This document shows positions 15,430 to 24,134 of a stretch of 33,380 bases of DNA, in pieces. Under the pieces are notes generated by a model, which was given only the letters and a program-made list of their open reading frames with translations, was not told where the DNA came from and did not search any database. Each line of letters starts with the position of its first letter. The stretch's first letter is position 1. The stretch is from CAZTDU01 sp050248795 (lineage in GTDB: Bacteria; Pseudomonadota; Gammaproteobacteria; Burkholderiales; SG8-39), in the NCBI GenBank assembly GCA_050248795.1, contig JBFWRS010000035.1, positions 1 through 33,380 on the forward strand, given 5' to 3'. The translations under genes and the position numbers were made by a program.

Positions 15430-17718
15430 TCAGAAGGCTGTACCGAAGCCGAATTGTAACCTTTGCCTGCGATCCTGCGGCTTGGCGTTCAGGGGCTGCG
15501 CGATCGACAGGCGCAGCGGGCCGAACGGCGAACTCCAGGCAATCGAGAATCCCATCGAGTAGCGTAGTTCGGACAACGTCAGCTTCTCGCCGGCGCCGTA
15601 GACCTGCCCCGCGTCCAGGAAGACACCGAGGCGCAGCGACCGGTCCTTCTCCGCCCCCGGCACCGGGAACAGGATCTCGGCGTTGCCCGTGACCATGCGG
15701 TTGCCACCCAGAGAGTTGGATTCGATGTCCTGCGGCCCGAGCGAGAAATCGCGGAAACCGCGAACCGAACTGATGCCGCCGGCGTAGAAGTTCTTGAAGA
15801 ACGGCAGCGACTTGCCGCTCAATCCGTCCGCATATCCCAGATCCGTTCCAAGCGCGAGCGTGAAGGTCGGCGACAGCGGCGCGTACCACTTGTGCTTCAG
15901 GCTGAGCCGGTAGAACTGCAGGTCGCCGCCCGCAAGCTCGGCGCCGGCGCGGGTAAGCGAGCCGGTGGTCGGCGTAAGCGCGGCGTCCAGCGTGTCCCGC
16001 GTCCAGCCGACGGATGCGGTGCCATACATGTACCGGTTGCCGAACTGCCTGACGAAGTCCTTGTACTGGATCGGGCTGTTGGTGAAGGTTTCCAGGTCGA
16101 CGCGCTCGCCGGCGAGTCCGAAGTTGATCGACGTCGTATCGCTCAGCGGGTAGCCGAAGCGGATGCCGCCGCCTGTGGACTTGGTCTTGTAGGCGCCCAG
16201 GGAAAGCCGCGACGCGTCTACGTCGCGCTTGTAGATGTCGAATCCCTGGCTTACGCCGTCGATCGTGAAGTAGGGATTGGTGTACGAAAGCGCGTAGACG
16301 CGGTTGATCCTGCCGCTGCTGATCTCCGCCGACACGTGCTTGCCGCTGCCGAAGATGTTGTTCTGCGAGATCGAGCTCGAGACGACGAACCGCTCTGCCG
16401 AAGAAAAGCCCGCACCGAGCAGCAGCGCACCGGTGGGCTTTTCCTTCACGGTGTAGTTGACGTCCACCTGGTCCTGGTTCTCCGGCACAGGCAGGGTTTC
16501 AACCGTGACGTCGTCGAAGTACTGCGTGCGGTCTATGCGGCGGCGCGATTGCTGGATCTTTGAGTTGTCGTAGAAAGCACCTTCGAGCTGGCGCATCTCG
16601 CGCCGGATGACCTCGTCGCGGGTCTTGGTATTGCCCGCGACATTGATCCGCCTGACGTACACCCGGCGGCCGGGATCGATGAGGATGGTGAATGCGACGG
16701 TGCGCTTCGCCTTGTCGACGTTGGGTGCCGCATTCGCGTTGGCGAACGCGTAACCCTCGTTGCCCAGACGGTCGCCGATCGCCTTGGTCGTCTCGGTAAG
16801 CTTCTCCCGCGAGAACACGTCACCGGGCTTCACTTTCACCAGCTTCTCGAGTTCCTCCTTCGGCACGAGGAACGTCCCGGCCAGGCGGACATCGGACACG
16901 GTGTACTTCTCGCCCTCGGTGATGTTCACGGTGATGTAGATGTCGCGCTTGTCGGGCGAGATCGACACCTGCGTGGAATCGACGTTGAAGTCGAGGTAGC
17001 CGCGGTTCTGGTAGTGGGCGCGAAGCGTCTCCAGGTCCGCGGAAAGCTTCTGCTTGGAGTACTGGTCCTGCTTCGTGTACCAGGTCAGCCAGCCTGGAGT
17101 CCGCAGCACGAACAGGTCGGCGAGGTCCTTTTCCCTGAACGCGTTTGCGCCGACGAAATTGATGCCGCGGATCCGGGCGACCTCGCCTTCGACGACCGAG
17201 AAGTTGAGTCCCACACGATTGCGCTCGAGCGGCGTGACGGTGGTCTGGACCTCGGCTGCGTAGAATCCGCGCGACAGGTACTGGCGCTTGAGCTCCTGCT
17301 CCGCGGTCTCCAGCACCGCGCGATCGAAGATCCGCCCCTCCGACAGGCCTGCGTCACGCATGATCTTGCGCAGCACGTCGGTGCCGAATTCCTTGATGCC
17401 GGAGAAGTCGATCTGTGCAATCGCCGGCCGCTCTTCGACCAGCACGATGAGCACGTCATTCTCGACCTCGAGCCGCACATCCCGGAAGAACCCGGTGGCG
17501 AACAACGCGCGGATCGCCTGCTGCGCCTTCTCCTGGGTCATCGATTCGCCGACCTTGACCGGCAGGTAGCCGAACACCGTGCCGGCTTCGGTGCGCTGCA
17601 GTCCCTCGACGCGTATGTCCTTGACGACGAACGGCCTGAAGGATTGCGCCAGCGCGTCTGGCGCGGCCGGGATCGCGAGCAATCCGCACGCGAGTGCGAC
17701 GAGAAAATGCTTGCGCAT
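15430..17718 (-). CDS. bamA: Outer membrane protein assembly factor BamA
   Basis: Central channel of the BAM complex, inserting beta-barrel proteins into the outer membrane. 762 aa. Signal peptide to about residue 24 (DALA before Gln). Five POTRA domains fill roughly 27-425, starting FVVKDIRVEGLQRTEAGTVFGYLPVKVG, followed by the 16-strand Omp85 barrel. The loop 6 motif VRGF is at about 652-655 (GISSVRGFRDFS), and the last strand ends FGFGTAF with the usual terminal Phe. It starts three bases after the rseP stop. I see no separate sigma-E-type promoter, though one could lie inside rseP. Confidence 0.97.
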   Translation of the reverse strand: MRKHFLVALACGLLAIPAAPDALAQSFRPFVVKDIRVEGLQRTEAGTVFGYLPVKVGESMTQEKAQQAIRALFATGFFRDVRLEVENDVLIVLVEERPAIAQIDFSGIKEFGTDVLRKIMRDAGLSEGRIFDRAVLETAEQELKRQYLSRGFYAAEVQTTVTPLERNRVGLNFSVVEGEVARIRGINFVGANAFREKDLADLFVLRTPGWLTWYTKQDQYSKQKLSADLETLRAHYQNRGYLDFNVDSTQVSISPDKRDIYITVNITEGEKYTVSDVRLAGTFLVPKEELEKLVKVKPGDVFSREKLTETTKAIGDRLGNEGYAFANANAAPNVDKAKRTVAFTILIDPGRRVYVRRINVAGNTKTRDEVIRREMRQLEGAFYDNSKIQQSRRRIDRTQYFDDVTVETLPVPENQDQVDVNYTVKEKPTGALLLGAGFSSAERFVVSSSISQNNIFGSGKHVSAEISSGRINRVYALSYTNPYFTIDGVSQGFDIYKRDVDASRLSLGAYKTKSTGGGIRFGYPLSDTTSINFGLAGERVDLETFTNSPIQYKDFVRQFGNRYMYGTASVGWTRDTLDAALTPTTGSLTRAGAELAGGDLQFYRLSLKHKWYAPLSPTFTLALGTDLGYADGLSGKSLPFFKNFYAGGISSVRGFRDFSLGPQDIESNSLGGNRMVTGNAEILFPVPGAEKDRSLRLGVFLDAGQVYGAGEKLTLSELRYSMGFSIAWSSPFGPLRLSIAQPLNAKPQDRRQRLQFGFGTAF

Positions 17719-17721
17719 GGA

Positions 17722-19074
17722 TCAGCCGGAGAAAAGGCGGTTCAAGTCGTTATAGAAAGCAAAGGCCATCATGACCAGCAACAGCGCTATCCCGACTCTC
17801 TGGCCGAGTTCCCACACGCGTTCCGAAACCGGACTTCCCTTGAGAATCTCGATTCCATAATACAACAAGTGTCCGCCATCCAGCAGCGGGATCGGCAGCA
17901 GGTTCAGCACGCCCAGGCTGATGCTGATCAGCGCCACGAAAGTGAGATACGAGATCCATCCCAGTTGCGCAGATTGCCCGGCATAGTCGGCGATCGTGAC
18001 CGGCCCGGACAGGTGCTTCCAGGACACTTCGCCCAGCAGCATCTTGCCCAGCATCTTCAGGCTGAACACCGAAAGTTCGAGCGTCTTTGCCGCCGCCTTG
18101 GCGATGCTCTCCAGCGGGCCATGGCTGATCCTGACGTAGAAACGGTCCAGGTCCCTTGGCGAGACGCCGATGCGCCCGACCGGGCTGCCGCGCGCACCGG
18201 TCTCATCGGGCACCACGTCGAGCGTGAGGCCCTGGCCGTCCCGATCGATGCGTATCGACAGTTGCCTTCCCGCGCTCGCCCTGACCATGCGCACCAGGTC
18301 CGCCCATGTTTCCACCGCGACGTCGTCTATCGTCAGTATCCGGTCCCCGGGCTGCATGCCCGCGCGTTGCGCAGGCCCCTGCGACTCGACCGTGCCGATC
18401 ACCGGCGTAAGCTTTGGCATCTGCAGGCGCAGCCCGAGCCGGCCCAGGATGTCTCCCTCGATATCGCGGTCCTCCAGCGCCCCCAGGTCCAGCCGGTAGG
18501 TGTTGATGCGGTCGCGCGCATCGATTACCTCGATTCTCACCGTGTCGCGCCGCAGCGCCGCCTGCAGCACCTGCCAGCGCACCTCCTGCCAGGTCTGCGT
18601 CACCGTGCCGTCGACCGACCGCACGATGTCTCCCGCCTCGAAGCCTGCAGTCCTGGCTATCGTGCCCGCCGCAGGCGCCGCGACCACCGGCTTGGCCTCG
18701 GGCAGCCCGTGCATGTAAAGGCCCGCATACAACACAACCGCAAACGCCAGGTTGAATGCCGGGCCTGCCGCCACGATCAGGATCCGGCGCCAGACGCTCT
18801 GCCGGTTGAACGCCCTGCCCAGTTCGCCCGGCTCAACCGGGGATTCGCGTTCGTCCAGCATTTTCACGTAGCCGCCGAAGGGAATCGCGGCGATCACCCA
18901 TTCGGTGCGGTCCTTGCCGCGGCGCCACGCCAGAAGCGGCCGCCCGAAACCGACCGAGAACCTCAGCACCTTGACGTTGCAGGCACGCGCAGCGAGATAG
19001 TGGCCGAACTCGTGCACGACGATCACGGCGCCGAGCACGACGATGAAGGCGAGGATCGTGCTGAGCAGTGTCAT
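17722..19074 (-). CDS. rseP: Site-2 intramembrane zinc metalloprotease RseP
   Basis: Cuts anti-sigma factor RseA within the membrane after DegS in the envelope stress response, and clears signal peptide remnants. 450 aa. The first membrane segment holds the zinc motif HEFGH (His21, Glu22, His25); two PDZ domains lie between about 110 and 290 (the second with GMQPGDRILTIDDVAV). The C-terminal membrane part has the third metal ligand in NLLPIPLLDGGH (Asp399) and a final segment ALLLVMMAFAFYND. It overlaps dxr by four bases (ATGA). The neighbour bamA fits its envelope role. Confidence 0.97.
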   Translation of the reverse strand: MTLLSTILAFIVVLGAVIVVHEFGHYLAARACNVKVLRFSVGFGRPLLAWRRGKDRTEWVIAAIPFGGYVKMLDERESPVEPGELGRAFNRQSVWRRILIVAAGPAFNLAFAVVLYAGLYMHGLPEAKPVVAAPAAGTIARTAGFEAGDIVRSVDGTVTQTWQEVRWQVLQAALRRDTVRIEVIDARDRINTYRLDLGALEDRDIEGDILGRLGLRLQMPKLTPVIGTVESQGPAQRAGMQPGDRILTIDDVAVETWADLVRMVRASAGRQLSIRIDRDGQGLTLDVVPDETGARGSPVGRIGVSPRDLDRFYVRISHGPLESIAKAAAKTLELSVFSLKMLGKMLLGEVSWKHLSGPVTIADYAGQSAQLGWISYLTFVALISISLGVLNLLPIPLLDGGHLLYYGIEILKGSPVSERVWELGQRVGIALLLVMMAFAFYNDLNRLFSG

Positions 19075-20267
19075 GCGGCGAGTTCCCCGGCCTTCGCCAC
19101 CTGCTCGCGCGCGATCGCGCGCGCCGCCCGGTCCACATCTAGGATGTGAGCAATGTCGCGAACAGGGGCGCCCTGCACCCGGGATCGCACCGCCGCGATC
19201 ACTTCCGCTATCGCAGTGAAGCCGATACGGCGCTCGAGGAAGGCCTCGACGGCGATCTCGTTGGCCGCGTTCAGCACCGCCGGCGAAATGCCCTCCTCCT
19301 GCAGCGCCTCGCGTGCAAGCAGCAGGCAGGGAAATCGGGCGTGGTCAGGCTGCTCGAAACTCAGCGAAGGCGTCTTCGTCAGGTCCAGCCAGCTGGCGCC
19401 CGATTCGATGCGCCAGGGAAACCCGAGCGCGTGCGCGATCGGGACGCGCATGTCCGGATTGGACATCTGCGCGATGACCGAGCCGTCGACGTACTCGACC
19501 ATCGAGTGGACGATGCTCTGCGGATGTATCACGACATCGATACGCTCCGGCGGCAGGTCGAAAAGCCAGCGCGCTTCGATGACTTCCAACCCTTTGTTCA
19601 TCATGGTGGCCGAATCGACCGAGATCTTGCGGCCCATGACCCAGTTGGGATGCGCGCATGCCTCGTCCGGCGCAACGCCCGCCAGGCGATCCAGCGGCAG
19701 CGTGCGAAACGGGCCGCCGGAAGCCGTCAGTACCACCCGACGCACCGCCACCCCGGCCCCTGCTGCAGGCAGGCACTGGAACACCGCGTTGTGCTCGCTA
19801 TCCACCGGAAGCAGCGTCGCGCCGGTCTCCCGTGCCTTGGACATGAAGAGTGCACCAGCCATCACCAGTGCCTCCTTGTTTGCGAGCAGGACCCGCTTGC
19901 CTGCCTCGACCGCCGCGATGGTGGGCGCCAGACCCGCGCCGCCGACGATGCCCGCCATGACCGTATCGGATTGGGACGCCGCCGCTTCGACAAGTCCCTC
20001 CGGCCCGAACAGAAGCCGGGTGCCTGCTTCCGCCTTGAACTTTGCCTGCCATGCCGCGTCTGCCCGGCAACCGGAAAGCACCGCCAGCGCCGGCCTGTGG
20101 CGCAGACAGAGGTCGAACAGGGGGCCCTCGGCGGTATGCGCCGTCAGCGCGTGGATGCGGAACGACTGGGGGTGCCGGGAAACGACATCGAGCGTGCTCT
20201 TGCCTATGGATCCGGTGGCACCCAGCAGGGTAAGGAATCGTGGCCTTTCGCTGCGGTCGGTGTTCAT
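19071..20267 (-). CDS. dxr: 1-deoxy-D-xylulose 5-phosphate reductoisomerase
   Basis: Second step of the MEP isoprenoid pathway: DXP plus NADPH to 2-C-methyl-D-erythritol 4-phosphate. 398 aa. N-terminal NADPH-binding LGATGSIGKSTLDVV; LLANKEALVMAG; the metal-binding segment VDSEHNAVFQCL; TASGGPFR; HPNWVMGRKISVDSATMMNKGLEVIEA; and the C-terminal helical domain with NAANEIAVEAFL. All key segments are intact. It overlaps both neighbours by four bases (cdsA upstream and rseP downstream). With uppS two genes upstream, isoprenoid supply and undecaprenyl synthesis share one transcript. Confidence 0.97.
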   Translation of the reverse strand: MNTDRSERPRFLTLLGATGSIGKSTLDVVSRHPQSFRIHALTAHTAEGPLFDLCLRHRPALAVLSGCRADAAWQAKFKAEAGTRLLFGPEGLVEAAASQSDTVMAGIVGGAGLAPTIAAVEAGKRVLLANKEALVMAGALFMSKARETGATLLPVDSEHNAVFQCLPAAGAGVAVRRVVLTASGGPFRTLPLDRLAGVAPDEACAHPNWVMGRKISVDSATMMNKGLEVIEARWLFDLPPERIDVVIHPQSIVHSMVEYVDGSVIAQMSNPDMRVPIAHALGFPWRIESGASWLDLTKTPSLSFEQPDHARFPCLLLAREALQEEGISPAVLNAANEIAVEAFLERRIGFTAIAEVIAAVRSRVQGAPVRDIAHILDVDRAARAIAREQVAKAGELAA

Positions 20268-21073
20268 GGCGTCAGCATCCAGTGGAACAGCAGTGCGGCG
20301 AGCGGCAAGGTCGAGGTCGCGCTGTCGATCCTGTCCAGCACCCCGCCATGCCCGGGCAACAGCGTGCCGCTGTCCTTTGCCCCGGCGCGGCGCTTGATCG
20401 CGGATTCGAAGAGATCACCGAGGATGCTCATTACGGCCAACACGAACGCGCCTGCAAGCAGAATCGCCCATCCGGCGCCACGGGTCAGCGGTGCAAGTTC
20501 CGGCAGCAGCGTCGCGCAGATGATAGCGTAGATCGCCACCGCGACCAGCGCGCCAGCCGCGCCTTCCTGCGTCTTTCCGGGGCTGATTCTTGGCGCCAGC
20601 TTCCTGCGTCCCCAGGCGCGGCCGGTGAAGTAGGCCGCCGTGTCCGCAATCCAGGTCAGCGCGAGTACCGCGAGCAGTATCCGGGGCGAAAGCGCCAGCA
20701 TGGCGGTGCCCGCTGGCACGATGACGACGAAACCGACCGGCACCAGCCATTTTCCTGCGGCCGGATGGTCGAAGCCTCGGTGCACCCATGCCGGAACCGC
20801 GATACCCCAGAACACGGTCGCGATACCGAAGAGCCATACCATCGAGGTTCCATTCAGCCACGCGACCGCGAGGGCTGCATACGCGATGCACGCCATCGCC
20901 GCGTACGCCTGCTTGCGCCGCTGTCCAAGGCCGCACAAACCTGCCCATTCGTGCGCCGCCACCACGACCACCAGGCCGACCACGATCGCGAACTGCCAGC
21001 GCGCCAGCAGGAACAGGGCGGCAAGAAACCCGCCCAGCAGCAGTGCCGCGGTGAGGATGCGCGAGGCGAGCAA
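20264..21073 (-). CDS. cdsA: Phosphatidate cytidylyltransferase
   Basis: Makes CDP-diacylglycerol from phosphatidate and CTP, the branch point of phospholipid synthesis, in the inner membrane. 269 aa with about eight hydrophobic segments. The family signature is at 224-250, running from SAIKRR through KDSGTLLPGHGG to LDRID. The N-terminus MLASRILTAALLLGGFLAALFLLARW fits the family, but the start codon is TTG at 21073, six bases after the uppS stop; no ATG or GTG nearby gives this N-terminus. A later ATG would remove the first membrane segment. Four-base overlap with dxr. Confidence 0.94.
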   Translation of the reverse strand: MLASRILTAALLLGGFLAALFLLARWQFAIVVGLVVVVAAHEWAGLCGLGQRRKQAYAAMACIAYAALAVAWLNGTSMVWLFGIATVFWGIAVPAWVHRGFDHPAAGKWLVPVGFVVIVPAGTAMLALSPRILLAVLALTWIADTAAYFTGRAWGRRKLAPRISPGKTQEGAAGALVAVAIYAIICATLLPELAPLTRGAGWAILLAGAFVLAVMSILGDLFESAIKRRAGAKDSGTLLPGHGGVLDRIDSATSTLPLAALLFHWMLTP

Positions 21074-21079
21074 ACCCGG

Positions 21080-21898
21080 TCAGCCGCCGGCAGCGGCGAC
21101 GCCGGCAGCGGCGGATTCCTGCGGCTCGTCCGGCGCGGATTCCGTGACCTGCTCGCTGGTGCGGCCGAACCTGCGCTCGCGCCTGCGGTACGAGTCGATT
21201 GCGGCGTCGAGGCTGCCTGCATCGAAGTCCGGCCAGAGCGTGTCGGTGAACCACAGTTCCGTGTACGCAAGCTGCCAGAGCAGGAAGTTGCTGATCCGCT
21301 GCTCGCCGCCGGTGCGCACGAAGAGATCCGGCTCGGGCGCGTAGCTCATCGACAGGTAGGGCGCCAGTTGCTCTTCCCTCAGCATGCCTGCCAACGCGGC
21401 TGCGGGATCGTCGCGCACCAGCCGGGTGAGCGCCTGCAGGATATCCCAGCGGCCGCCGTAGTTCGCCGCAATGGTCAAGGTCAGGCGGCGGTTGGCGGCC
21501 GTGAGCCGCTCGCCATTCTCGATCAAGGCGTGGATGCGCTCACCGAAGCGCGCCAGGTCGCCCACGATCTTCAGTCGGATGCCGTTGCGGTGCAGGCTTT
21601 CCACCTCCTGCGTCAGCGCCCCGTGGAACAGCCGCATCAGGAGGTCCACCTCCTCGGCCGGCCGGCGCCAGTTCTCGGAGCTGAACGCGAACAGCGTCAG
21701 GTACTCGATGCCGCGCTCGGCGCATGCCTTGACGATCGTGCGCACGGCTTCGACGCCGCGCCTGTGCCCGGCAAAGCGCGGCAGGTGTCGCGCCTTTGCC
21801 CAGCGCCCGTTGCCATCCATGATGATGGCAACGTGTCGTGGGACCTGCGTCGCCGTGGGCACGGCGACCGTGGAACTCGGATGCCCGCTCAAGGCCAT
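21080..21898 (-). CDS. uppS: Undecaprenyl diphosphate synthase (cis-prenyltransferase)
   Basis: Extends farnesyl diphosphate with eight isopentenyl units to the C55 carrier lipid needed for peptidoglycan and O-antigen. 272 aa. HVAIIMDGNGRWAKAR has the catalytic Asp28; FAGHRRGVEAVR, LTLFAFSSENWRRP, and the C-terminal RTGGEQRISNFLLWQLAYTELWFTDTLWPDF follow (RTSGE in many members, RTGGE here). About 20 N-terminal residues precede the core, and a low-complexity Ala/Glu/Pro tail (last 25 or so residues) extends past it. It starts two bases after the frr stop. Confidence 0.96.
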   Translation of the reverse strand: MALSGHPSSTVAVPTATQVPRHVAIIMDGNGRWAKARHLPRFAGHRRGVEAVRTIVKACAERGIEYLTLFAFSSENWRRPAEEVDLLMRLFHGALTQEVESLHRNGIRLKIVGDLARFGERIHALIENGERLTAANRRLTLTIAANYGGRWDILQALTRLVRDDPAAALAGMLREEQLAPYLSMSYAPEPDLFVRTGGEQRISNFLLWQLAYTELWFTDTLWPDFDAGSLDAAIDSYRRRERRFGRTSEQVTESAPDEPQESAAAGVAAAGG

Positions 21899-21900
21899 CG

Positions 21901-22458
21901 TCAGACCGCCATGAGTTCGGCTTCCTTCTCCTTCAACAGGCGGTCGATCTCGGCGATGCTGCGGTCGGTGAGCTTCTGCACGTCGTCCTGGGCGCGGCGC
22001 TCGTCGTTCTCGGAGACTTCCTTCTTCTTCAGCGCCTCCTTGAGGGTGTTGTTGGCGTCGCGCCTGAGGTTGCGCACCGCAACCCTGGCGGCCTCCGCCT
22101 CCTTGTGCACGACCTTTGCGAGTTCCTTGCGCCGCTCTTCGGTCAGCATCGGCATCGGCACGCGAATCGTGTCGCCCTGGGTCGAGGGATTGAGTCCGAG
22201 GTCCGCGTCCCGAATCGCCTTCTCCACGGGCTGGATCATCTTCTTCTCGAACGGCGTGACCGCGATGGTGCGCGCGTCCAGCAGCGTGATCTTCGCCACC
22301 TGGCCTATCAGCGTCGGGGCGCCGTAGTAGTCCACCGACACGTGATCGAGCATCCCGGTGTGCGCCCGCCCGGTACGCACCTTGGCGAGATCTCCCTTGA
22401 AGGCCTCGATGCTCTTCTTCATCTTGGCTTCGGTGTTCTTCTTCAGATCGGGAATCAT
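21901..22458 (-). CDS. frr: Ribosome recycling factor
   Basis: With EF-G, splits post-termination ribosomes. 185 aa, the standard length. The N-terminal helix MIPDLKKNTEAKMKKSIEAFKGDLAKVRTGRA, the domain II segment YYGAPTLIGQVAKITLLDARTIAVTPFEKKMI, and the long C-terminal helices (TEERRKELAKVVHKEAEAARVAVRNLRRDANN) are all typical. The purine-rich AGGGGG before the ATG is a good ribosome site. It follows pyrH by nine bases. Confidence 0.98.
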   Translation of the reverse strand: MIPDLKKNTEAKMKKSIEAFKGDLAKVRTGRAHTGMLDHVSVDYYGAPTLIGQVAKITLLDARTIAVTPFEKKMIQPVEKAIRDADLGLNPSTQGDTIRVPMPMLTEERRKELAKVVHKEAEAARVAVRNLRRDANNTLKEALKKKEVSENDERRAQDDVQKLTDRSIAEIDRLLKEKEAELMAV

Positions 22459-22467
22459 GCCTGCCCC

Positions 22468-23181
22468 CTATAGATGCACCAGTGTACCTTCGTCCTCGCC
22501 GGCGATGACGCGCAGCAGGGCATTCTGCTTGAAGATGCTGAACACGTTGATCGGCAGCTTCTGGTCGCGGCACAGGGTGAGCGCCGTGGCGTCCATTACC
22601 TTCAGGTTGCGCGAGATCGCCTCGTCGAAGCTGATGCGGCGATAGCGTTGCGCGGTGGCGTCACGGGTCGGGTCCGCACTGTAGATGCCGTCCACCTTGG
22701 TCGCCTTGAGGACGATCTCGGCGCCGATTTCGCTGCCGCGCAGCGCGGCGGCAGTGTCGGTGGTGAAGAACGGATTCCCGGTGCCGGCGGCGAAGATCAC
22801 CACCTTGCCTTCCTCCAGGTAGCGGATGGCCTTGCCCCGGATGTACGGTTCGACCACCTGCTCCACGTTCAATGCGGACTGCACGCGGCTGACGATACCG
22901 GCATGGCGCATCGCGTCCTGCAACGCCAGCGCGTTCATGATGGTCGCCAGCATCCCCATGTAATCCGCCGTGGCCCTGTCCATGCCTGCGGCACCGGGTG
23001 CGACGCCGCGGAAGATGTTGCCGCCACCGATCACTGCGCCAATCTCGACGCCCATTCGGGCCACCGCCGCAACCTCGGCGACGATGGACTCGATGCTCTG
23101 CCGGTTGATGCCGAACGCATCCCCTCCCATCAGGGCCTCGCCCGACAGCTTGAGAAGGATGCGCTTGTACTTTGGCGTCAT
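22468..23181 (-). CDS. pyrH: Uridylate kinase
   Basis: Phosphorylates UMP to UDP; bacterial-type, hexameric and regulated by GTP and UTP in studied species. 237 aa, amino acid kinase fold. N-terminal YKRILLKLSGEALMG, then VIGGGNIFRG, the AGMDRATADYMGMLATIMNALALQ block, GTGNPFFTTDTAAALRG and KATKVDGIYSADP. Intact. It sits between tsf and frr in the order common across proteobacteria, with nine-base gaps on both sides. Confidence 0.98.
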   Translation of the reverse strand: MTPKYKRILLKLSGEALMGGDAFGINRQSIESIVAEVAAVARMGVEIGAVIGGGNIFRGVAPGAAGMDRATADYMGMLATIMNALALQDAMRHAGIVSRVQSALNVEQVVEPYIRGKAIRYLEEGKVVIFAAGTGNPFFTTDTAAALRGSEIGAEIVLKATKVDGIYSADPTRDATAQRYRRISFDEAISRNLKVMDATALTLCRDQKLPINVFSIFKQNALLRVIAGEDEGTLVHL

Positions 23182-23190
23182 GCAGCGGCG

Positions 23191-24048
23191 TCAGCCCGCC
23201 TTCACCATGGATGCGACCTCGGCGGCGAAATCGCTCGCCTTCTTCTCGATTCCTTCGCCGACGACGATGAAGCGGAATGCGTGCAGCTTCGCCTTCCTGG
23301 TGGCAAGCATCTTCTCGACTGTCTGCTTGTCATCCTTGACGAAAGGCTGCCCGAGCAGGCTGATCTCGCCCGTGAACTTGTTCAGCCCGCCCTCAACCAT
23401 CTTGGCCACGATCTCTGCAGGCTTGCCCGACTCGTTCGCCCTGGCGGTCAGGATAGCGCGCTCGCGTTCGACAACATCGGCCGGCACTTCGGTGCGATTC
23501 ATGTACCTGGGCCTGGCAAATGCCACGTGCAAGGCCAGGTCCTTGCCGACCTCGTCGGGACCTTCATAGTCCACCAGCACGCCGATTTTCGTGCCATGCA
23601 GGTAGCTGACAATGCGGCCCCTGGCCTCAATCCGCTCGAAACGCCGGATCGAGATGTTCTCGCCGATCTTCTGCACCAGCGCCTGCCGCTTTTCCTCCAC
23701 GCTGGCCCCGAGCGCCGACACATCCGCGGGCGCATCTGCGGCGACCATGCCGGCAAGCGATGCGCCGAACGCGAGCAGTTCCTCGTTCCTGGCGACGAAG
23801 TCCGTCTCGCAGTTCACTTCGACCAGAGCGCCTACCCTGCCATCCGCAGTCACGTGCGCCGCCACAATGCCTTCCGCGGCGATACGGCCAGCGGCCTTGC
23901 TCGCCTTTGCACCACTCTTGATGCGAAGCAGCTCCTCGGCCTTGCCGATGTCGCCGCCCGCCTCCGCCAGCGCCTTCTTGCATTCCATCATTCCCAACCC
24001 GGTCAGTTCCCGCAGTTCCTTGACCAGGCTTGCGCTGATTTCCGCCAT
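23191..24048 (-). CDS. tsf: Translation elongation factor Ts
   Basis: Guanine nucleotide exchange factor for EF-Tu. 285 aa. The N-terminal UBA-like domain (VKELRELTGLGMMECKKALAEAGGDIGKAEELLR) is followed by the core with the TDFV motif at 82-85 that inserts into EF-Tu, and a C-terminal dimerisation region. TGGAG lies upstream of the ATG. It is separated from rpsB by 86 bases holding a terminator-like hairpin, which would set its level lower than that of rpsB. Confidence 0.98.
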   Translation of the reverse strand: MAEISASLVKELRELTGLGMMECKKALAEAGGDIGKAEELLRIKSGAKASKAAGRIAAEGIVAAHVTADGRVGALVEVNCETDFVARNEELLAFGASLAGMVAADAPADVSALGASVEEKRQALVQKIGENISIRRFERIEARGRIVSYLHGTKIGVLVDYEGPDEVGKDLALHVAFARPRYMNRTEVPADVVERERAILTARANESGKPAEIVAKMVEGGLNKFTGEISLLGQPFVKDDKQTVEKMLATRKAKLHAFRFIVVGEGIEKKASDFAAEVASMVKAG

Positions 24049-24086
24049 TGCTTTGCTCCAGATCCTCGAAGATTCGAAAAAGGTCC

Positions 24087-24113
24087 AAAAAAAGGGGCAC
24101 CAGGCCCCTTTTT
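24087..24113 (-). terminator. Terminator/attenuator hairpin between rpsB and tsf
   Basis: A perfect 10-base-pair stem (24089-24098 with 24104-24113, AAAAAGGGGC and its complement) closes a 5-base loop. Read in the direction of transcription (minus), the stem ends in GCCCC and is followed by a run of seven T, the form of a Rho-independent terminator. tsf has no obvious promoter of its own between the hairpin and its start, so this is probably a partial terminator that lowers tsf and downstream expression relative to rpsB. Confidence 0.85.
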
Positions 24114-24134
24114 CACGTCAGCCCGCGCTCATGC

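Noticed and set aside
17014..19149. Open frame of 711 codons on the plus strand
   Set aside because: It runs antisense to rseP and bamA, whose products are full-length and recognisable. The translation is rich in Arg, His, Asp and Gln with no family motif, as expected from a GC-rich shadow frame.
20240..22327. Open frame of 695 codons on the plus strand
   Set aside because: It spans cdsA, uppS and most of frr in antisense; all three are real genes with intact motifs.
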